NCBI GenBank assembly: GCA_039028795.1
Contig: JBCCHJ010000001.1
Span: 1-64,000 of the forward strand
Direction: 5' to 3'
DNA: 64,000 bases
Origin: Thermohalobaculum sp039028795
Lineage (GTDB): Bacteria > Pseudomonadota > Alphaproteobacteria > Rhodobacterales > Rhodobacteraceae
Shown here: piece by piece, positions 60,048-64,000 of the stretch
How the letters are laid out: every line of letters starts with the position of its first letter
How positions within the stretch are numbered: position 1 is the first letter of the stretch
Made by a program: the position numbers and the translations under genes
The notes under the pieces: generated by a model
What the model was told of the DNA's origin: nothing
What the model saw: the letters and a program-made list of their open reading frames with translations, nothing else
The model's database searches: none

Positions 60048-61093
60048 CAGGCGATGTTGAAGGGTGGCGATCGACGATCAAGCGATCGGGTCCGGTCTTG
60101 ATCCCTGGTTTTCATATGGGCCATGACCGATACCAGCGTATCGGCGGCGCTGGCTCGACGAGGTTCTGCCGCCGCCGCTGCGTCAACCAGGAAGGCAACC
60201 TCTGGCAATGGGGGCGCGTAAATTACAGCTGATCGTGGCATCACCGCGTCGGCGGCGGCCGAACCCATAGACACGACCAATAAGCCGATCTTTTCCGAAA
60301 GGCTGGTATGTGCCCGACGCGTGATTGAATCGAAACGCGCCGACCGAATGTGCCTGCCGATGCCAGCATAGATATAGCGCGCAGCGTAAACTCCTGGGCG
60401 GCAGCTTGAGGGCAGGGCCGAGATCCCGGCTTCGGATCGGTAATAGAGCCGGTTCGCCTCGACCAATAGGCGTTTCGCCATCTCGCCGATTTCGGGGATT
60501 GGTTGTGGGTCGGCCAGGAAGGCGTCAATGTCGATGCCTGCTTCGTCGAACCAGTTCACCGGCAGGTAGAGCCGCCCCTCCAAAGCATCCTCACCGATGT
60601 CCCTGGCGATGTTAGTCAACTGCATGGCAACGCCCAGATCGCATGCACGGGCCAACGCATTCCGGTCGCGGACCCCCATCAGGACGGACATCATCACGCC
60701 GACGGCGCTGGCCACCCGCGCAGAGTAAGCCCTGACATCTGATAACGTGCGGTAACGGTAACCCTTTGCATCCCAATGCAGGCCATCGATCAACGCGTCA
60801 GGCAGGGCGCGGGGCATGTCGCAATCTTCGATCATCCTGATGAACGAGCGTTCCACCGGATCATCCTTAGGCGCGCCTGCATAGGCCCGATCCAGTCGTG
60901 CCTTCAGCGTCTCAACGGCCTGGAGTTTGGCGTCCCCCAGGTCCACCGCGTCATCGGCCAACCGGCAAAATGCATAGAGAGCTAGGGCTGGATCGCGCAC
61001 CCTCGCCGGTAAAAGTTTCGAGGCTGCATAGAAGGACTTCGAACCATGTTTGATTGCTTCGCGGCAATGGGCCAGGTCTTCCTCGGGCGTCAT
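60047..61093 (-). CDS. crtB: Phytoene synthase CrtB
   Basis: A 348-residue enzyme that condenses two geranylgeranyl diphosphates to phytoene. Marks are KHGSKSFYAASKLLP, ALYAFCRLADDAVD (first Asp motif), and GVAMQLTNIARDIGEDALEG (second Asp motif, DIGED). VNWFDEAGIDIDAF and GVYAARYIYAGIG follow. It overlaps crtI by four bases and abuts tspO. Confidence 0.95.
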   Translation of the reverse strand: MTPEEDLAHCREAIKHGSKSFYAASKLLPARVRDPALALYAFCRLADDAVDLGDAKLQAVETLKARLDRAYAGAPKDDPVERSFIRMIEDCDMPRALPDALIDGLHWDAKGYRYRTLSDVRAYSARVASAVGVMMSVLMGVRDRNALARACDLGVAMQLTNIARDIGEDALEGRLYLPVNWFDEAGIDIDAFLADPQPIPEIGEMAKRLLVEANRLYYRSEAGISALPSSCRPGVYAARYIYAGIGRHIRSARFDSITRRAHTSLSEKIGLLVVSMGSAAADAVMPRSAVIYAPPLPEVAFLVDAAAAAEPRRASAADTLVSVMAHMKTRDQDRTRSLDRRSPPFNIA

Positions 61094-62637
61094 CGCACAA
61101 CCTCTGCATGGGGAATCAACTTGTCCAAAACTTCCGCAGAGGCCACGACGCCCGGTAAGCCTGCACCCGGGTGCGTGCCAGCGCCGACCAGATAGAGACC
61201 CGGCAATTCCTCGGACACGTTGTGAGGACGGAACCAGGCGGATTGCAGAATCCTCGGCTCTATAGAAAAGCCGCAGCCGTGCGGGCTGAGATAGCGGTCT
61301 TTAAAGTCAACGGGCGTCATCAGGTGGCTTGCGACGATCCGGTCACTCAAGCCGGGCAGCAAAGTTTTTTCCAGGAAAGCCTGTACTTTTTGGCGATACG
61401 GTTCGGCCTCTGCCGCCCAATCCACCGGGTTTTCAAAACCGAGATGGGGAACAGGCGAAAGGGCATAGAAACTATCCCCGCCATCCGGTGCGGCCGTCGG
61501 GTCCGTCACGGTCGGGCGGTGTACATATAGACTCATATCCTCGGCCAGATGGCCGTTGATGAAGATGTCTTTGACGAGCCCCTGGTAGCGCGGGCCATTC
61601 ATGATGGTGTGATGACCGACATTCTGCCAAATGGTGCGCGTGTCACGGGTGCCGAAATACCAAACGAAAAGCCCCATCGACCACCGCGTCTGGCCCAGTT
61701 TTTTCGATGTCCATCGCGAGGGCGCTCTGTCGCGCAGCAGTCGGGCATAGGAGTGTCCGGCATCGGCATTCGAGATGACCGCTTTGGCATCCAGTCGCTG
61801 TCCGCCGACGGTGCGAATGCCGGAAGCGCGACCGCCTTCGGTTAAGATCTCGTCCACCTCGCAGTTATAGCTGATGCGCCCGCCTTTCTTGCGGATCACG
61901 TTTGCCATCGCCTCGGCCATGGCACCGACGCCACCCATGGCATAGTGTACGCCGAACTGGCTCTCTAGATGCGAGACCAGAGAATACATCGATGTCACAT
62001 GGAACGGATCGCCGCCGATAAACAGCGGATGGAAGGATAGCGCCATGCGCAGACGCGGGTCGCGCACCTTGCGAGCAACATGTGCATAGATCGATCTGTC
62101 CGCCCGGTACCAGCCAAAGATCGGCATCACTTTGGCCAGATCCCAGAACTTGTGCATCGGGCGTCGTCCGAGATTTTCGAACCCGAAATGATAGCGGCGC
62201 TCTGCTGCCTTCAACAGCCAGTCATAGCCTTGGAGATCGCCGGGCGAGAGCCGGGCCACTTCGGCCCGCATCTTCGCGGGGTCCTTGTGCGCCGTCAGGC
62301 AGGATCCATCCAGCCAACGGATCTGATAAAACGGATCCATCGCACGCAAGTCGACGTCATGATCGAAATCCTCGCCAGCTGCCTCCCATAGTTCGCGAAA
62401 AACCTGCGGTGCCGTGACGATGGTGGGCCCCAAATCGAAACGGTATCCATCCTTCAAGACGGCGGTGCCGCGTCCTCCTGGGGTATCCAGTCGGTCCAAA
62501 ACCTCGACCCGGTACCCTTTGGCGGCCAGGCGCATGCCCGCCGCCAATCCGCCGATGCCAGCACCGATCACGGCAGCAACCGGGCGGGCGTCTCCGTCCG
62601 TCGGGGTAGCTAAACTCGACTCTGCGCGCGTAAGCAT
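61090..62637 (-). CDS. crtI: Phytoene desaturase CrtI
   Basis: A 515-residue FAD enzyme that desaturates phytoene to neurosporene or lycopene. AAVIGAGIGGLAAGMRLAAKG (about 23-43) binds FAD. LDTPGGRGTAVLKDGYRFDLGP and SFYALSPVPHLGFE are family stretches, and ELPGLYLVGAGTHPGAGLPG near 480 is the C-terminal signature. First gene of crtIB-tspO, divergent from crtA with a PpsR box between. Confidence 0.96.
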   Translation of the reverse strand: MLTRAESSLATPTDGDARPVAAVIGAGIGGLAAGMRLAAKGYRVEVLDRLDTPGGRGTAVLKDGYRFDLGPTIVTAPQVFRELWEAAGEDFDHDVDLRAMDPFYQIRWLDGSCLTAHKDPAKMRAEVARLSPGDLQGYDWLLKAAERRYHFGFENLGRRPMHKFWDLAKVMPIFGWYRADRSIYAHVARKVRDPRLRMALSFHPLFIGGDPFHVTSMYSLVSHLESQFGVHYAMGGVGAMAEAMANVIRKKGGRISYNCEVDEILTEGGRASGIRTVGGQRLDAKAVISNADAGHSYARLLRDRAPSRWTSKKLGQTRWSMGLFVWYFGTRDTRTIWQNVGHHTIMNGPRYQGLVKDIFINGHLAEDMSLYVHRPTVTDPTAAPDGGDSFYALSPVPHLGFENPVDWAAEAEPYRQKVQAFLEKTLLPGLSDRIVASHLMTPVDFKDRYLSPHGCGFSIEPRILQSAWFRPHNVSEELPGLYLVGAGTHPGAGLPGVVASAEVLDKLIPHAEVVR

Positions 62638-62671
62638 AAATTGACGATAGCAGTGTCTAGATTAATTGACA
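62629..62671. promoter_or_regulatory. PpsR operator in the crtI/crtA divergent promoter
   Basis: A perfect TGT-N12-ACA box lies at 62654-62671. A degenerate copy (CGT-N12-ACG) is at 62629-62646, 7 bases away and overlapping the crtI start. The pair should repress crtIB-tspO and crtA-bchI. The degenerate member is uncertain. Confidence 0.75.
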
Positions 62672-62711
62672 ATCAGTGCAATCGATCAGAACATGTCCTG
62701 AACTCGGGCCG

Positions 62712-63455
62712 ATGAAGATGCACATAGACCGAAACCAGCACGACGGACCGATTACCACACTCTGCCTGTTCCGTTTTCCGGGATTGGCCGGACGGCTTTG
62801 GGCGTTTTCGCAGATGGTGTTCGCGCGCCCTTACTTGGCCCGCATACCAGGGATCGGATTCTGGAAGCTGTTTGGCTCAGGCACTGGCGAAGGATTCACT
62901 CCCGTCCCCAACACTGCCGTTTGGGGCATCCTGGCGACATGGCCATCCCTGGCCGCGGCTGAAGAGGGTCTGAAAGCCCCAGTCTTTCGCCGCTATCGCG
63001 CACGGGCAGGGGAAAACTGGACGCTGTTTCTGCAGACGACGTCGGTTCGGGGCAGTTGGAGCCAGAGTGAGCCATTTGCCGTCACCACAAAACCTGCCAA
63101 GGGATCCTTGGCGGCGCTGACTCGCGCGACGATCCGACCGCGCATTCTTTTGAAGTTCTGGCAAAGGGTTCCATCGATCTCTGCCGCCATCGGATCCGAC
63201 CCGAATGTTGCTTTCAAGATTGGCTTGGGAGAGGTGCCTTGGTTTCACCAGGTCACCTTCTCGATCTGGCCGGATACTGAGAGCATGGCGAAGTTCGCCC
63301 GCAAAGATGGCCCGCATGCCCGTGCCATCACAGCGGTGCGCGACGGCAAATGGTTTGCCGAAGAACTCTATGCCCGGTTCCATATTGTCGGCGCGCAAGG
63401 ATCGTGGAATGGTGCCGATCCGTTAGCAGATCTGAAGGGGACTGTGCCCGCATGA
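62712..63455 (+). CDS. crtA: Spheroidene monooxygenase CrtA
   Basis: A 247-residue haem-containing oxygenase that adds a keto group at C2 of spheroidene in the presence of oxygen, giving spheroidenone. Marks are LCLFRFPGLAGRLWAFSQM, FWKLFGSGTGEGFTPVPN and IGLGEVPWFHQVTFSIWPD near the end. The ATG at 62712 (MKMHIDRNQ) fits homologues better than the ATG at 62676. Its stop overlaps bchI by four bases. Confidence 0.92.
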   Translation: MKMHIDRNQHDGPITTLCLFRFPGLAGRLWAFSQMVFARPYLARIPGIGFWKLFGSGTGEGFTPVPNTAVWGILATWPSLAAAEEGLKAPVFRRYRARAGENWTLFLQTTSVRGSWSQSEPFAVTTKPAKGSLAALTRATIRPRILLKFWQRVPSISAAIGSDPNVAFKIGLGEVPWFHQVTFSIWPDTESMAKFARKDGPHARAITAVRDGKWFAEELYARFHIVGAQGSWNGADPLADLKGTVPA

Positions 63456-64000
63456 CCAAACCGTTTCCGTTCTCGGCCATCGTCGGTCAGGACGAAATGA
63501 AGCACGCCCTGATGGTGGCGGCCGTCGATCCCTCGGTTGGCGGGGTCTTGGTGTTCGGCGACCGCGGAACGGGCAAGTCCACTGCGGTTCGAGCCTTAGC
63601 CGCGTTGTTACCGCCGATCAGCGCCCGGCCGAACTGTGCCTACAACAGTGCCATTGGCGACGTTGTGCCTGGTCGGTCGGCGGAGGAAAAAGAACCACGC
63701 CCGGTGAAGATCGCAACGCCGGTGGTGGATCTTCCGCTGGGTGCAACCGAGGACCGCGTGGTCGGTACATTGGATCTGGAACGAGCTTTGGCCACAGGTG
63801 AAAAGCGGTTCGAACCCGGTCTTCTGGCCCGGGCCAATCGAGGGTTTCTTTATATCGACGAGGTAAACCTTCTGGAGGACCACCTGGTCGATCTGTTGCT
63901 GGACGTTGCGGCCTCGGGCGAAAATGTGGTCGAACGGGAGGGCCTCTCAATCCGCCATCCCGCCCGGTTCGTTCTCGTCGGCTCGGGCAATCCAGAGGAG
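63452..64000 (+). CDS. bchI: Magnesium chelatase ATPase subunit I (partial, runs off window)
   Basis: The first 183 codons of the AAA+ ATPase subunit that drives Mg2+ insertion into protoporphyrin IX. The start ATG at 63452 overlaps the crtA stop. FPFSAIVGQDEMKHALMVAA opens the protein, Walker A is GDRGTGKST (about 37-45), and Walker B is GFLYIDEVNLLEDH. The window ends at VLVGSGNPEE, so the 3' half and any bchD downstream are missing. crtA-bchI is the usual Rhodobacter order. Confidence 0.95.
   Translation, partial: MTKPFPFSAIVGQDEMKHALMVAAVDPSVGGVLVFGDRGTGKSTAVRALAALLPPISARPNCAYNSAIGDVVPGRSAEEKEPRPVKIATPVVDLPLGATEDRVVGTLDLERALATGEKRFEPGLLARANRGFLYIDEVNLLEDHLVDLLLDVAASGENVVEREGLSIRHPARFVLVGSGNPEE

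Overview
The window reads as chromosomal DNA of a marine alphaproteobacterium of the order Rhodobacterales (Roseobacter/Rhodobacter lineage) that can make a purple-bacterial photosystem. The evidence is a PpsR-controlled photosynthesis gene cluster with pufQBALMX, a spheroidene-type carotenoid pathway (crtA, crtC, crtD, crtF), the GC-rich codon use, and a complete Na+-translocating NADH:quinone reductase operon, which suggests a saline habitat. No CRISPR array, prophage, insertion sequence or integrase was seen.

Layout. 1-2300: the window opens with a perfect 97-bp inverted repeat that replaces the 5' part of a DNA polymerase IV gene, then a probable small RNA, an N-formylglutamate amidohydrolase and tRNA-Val. 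2490-16350: an amino-acid and guanidino-nitrogen catabolism region. It holds an Lrp-type regulator, arginase, citrulline hydrolase (ctlX), ornithine cyclodeaminase, an amino-acid binding protein, a secreted VCBS-like protein, enoyl-CoA hydratase, a creatinase-fold hydrolase, a carbamoylase-type amidase, a CoA-transferase and two ABC permeases. 16970-24000: cytochrome oxidase subunit I, DUF2244, lipB, tRNA-Leu, a divergent HmuS-like protein, a CBS protein, nqrM and apbE. 24307-30161: nqrABCDEF. 30190-33590: siderophore-interacting protein, an unknown protein, a Tas-like aldo/keto reductase and a DUF2177 protein.

33734-64000: the photosynthesis gene cluster. ppsR stands divergent from a heme oxygenase, bacteriophytochrome kinase and FixJ-type regulator operon. 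Then come bchG, a PucC-like carrier and bchP, followed by two non-photosynthetic genes (an HHH-domain membrane protein and an aldehyde dehydrogenase). The minus-strand superoperon crtE-crtF-bchC-bchX-(small ORF)-bchY-bchZ-pufQ-pufB-pufA-pufL-pufM-pufX follows, then crtD-crtC, a secreted beta-propeller protein, crtI-crtB-tspO, and crtA-bchI running off the right end. TGT-N12-ACA palindromes, the PpsR/CrtJ operator, lie upstream of bchG, bchC, crtE/crtD and crtI/crtA. PpsR therefore appears to repress pigment, carotenoid and reaction-centre genes together, while the adjacent heme oxygenase would supply biliverdin to the phytochrome and so may add light control.

The points most worth checking are the fold-back at the left edge, a translationally coupled 52-codon ORF between bchX and bchY, the absence of any usual start codon for crtC, the phytochrome operon beside ppsR, and the secreted propeller gene inside the cluster.
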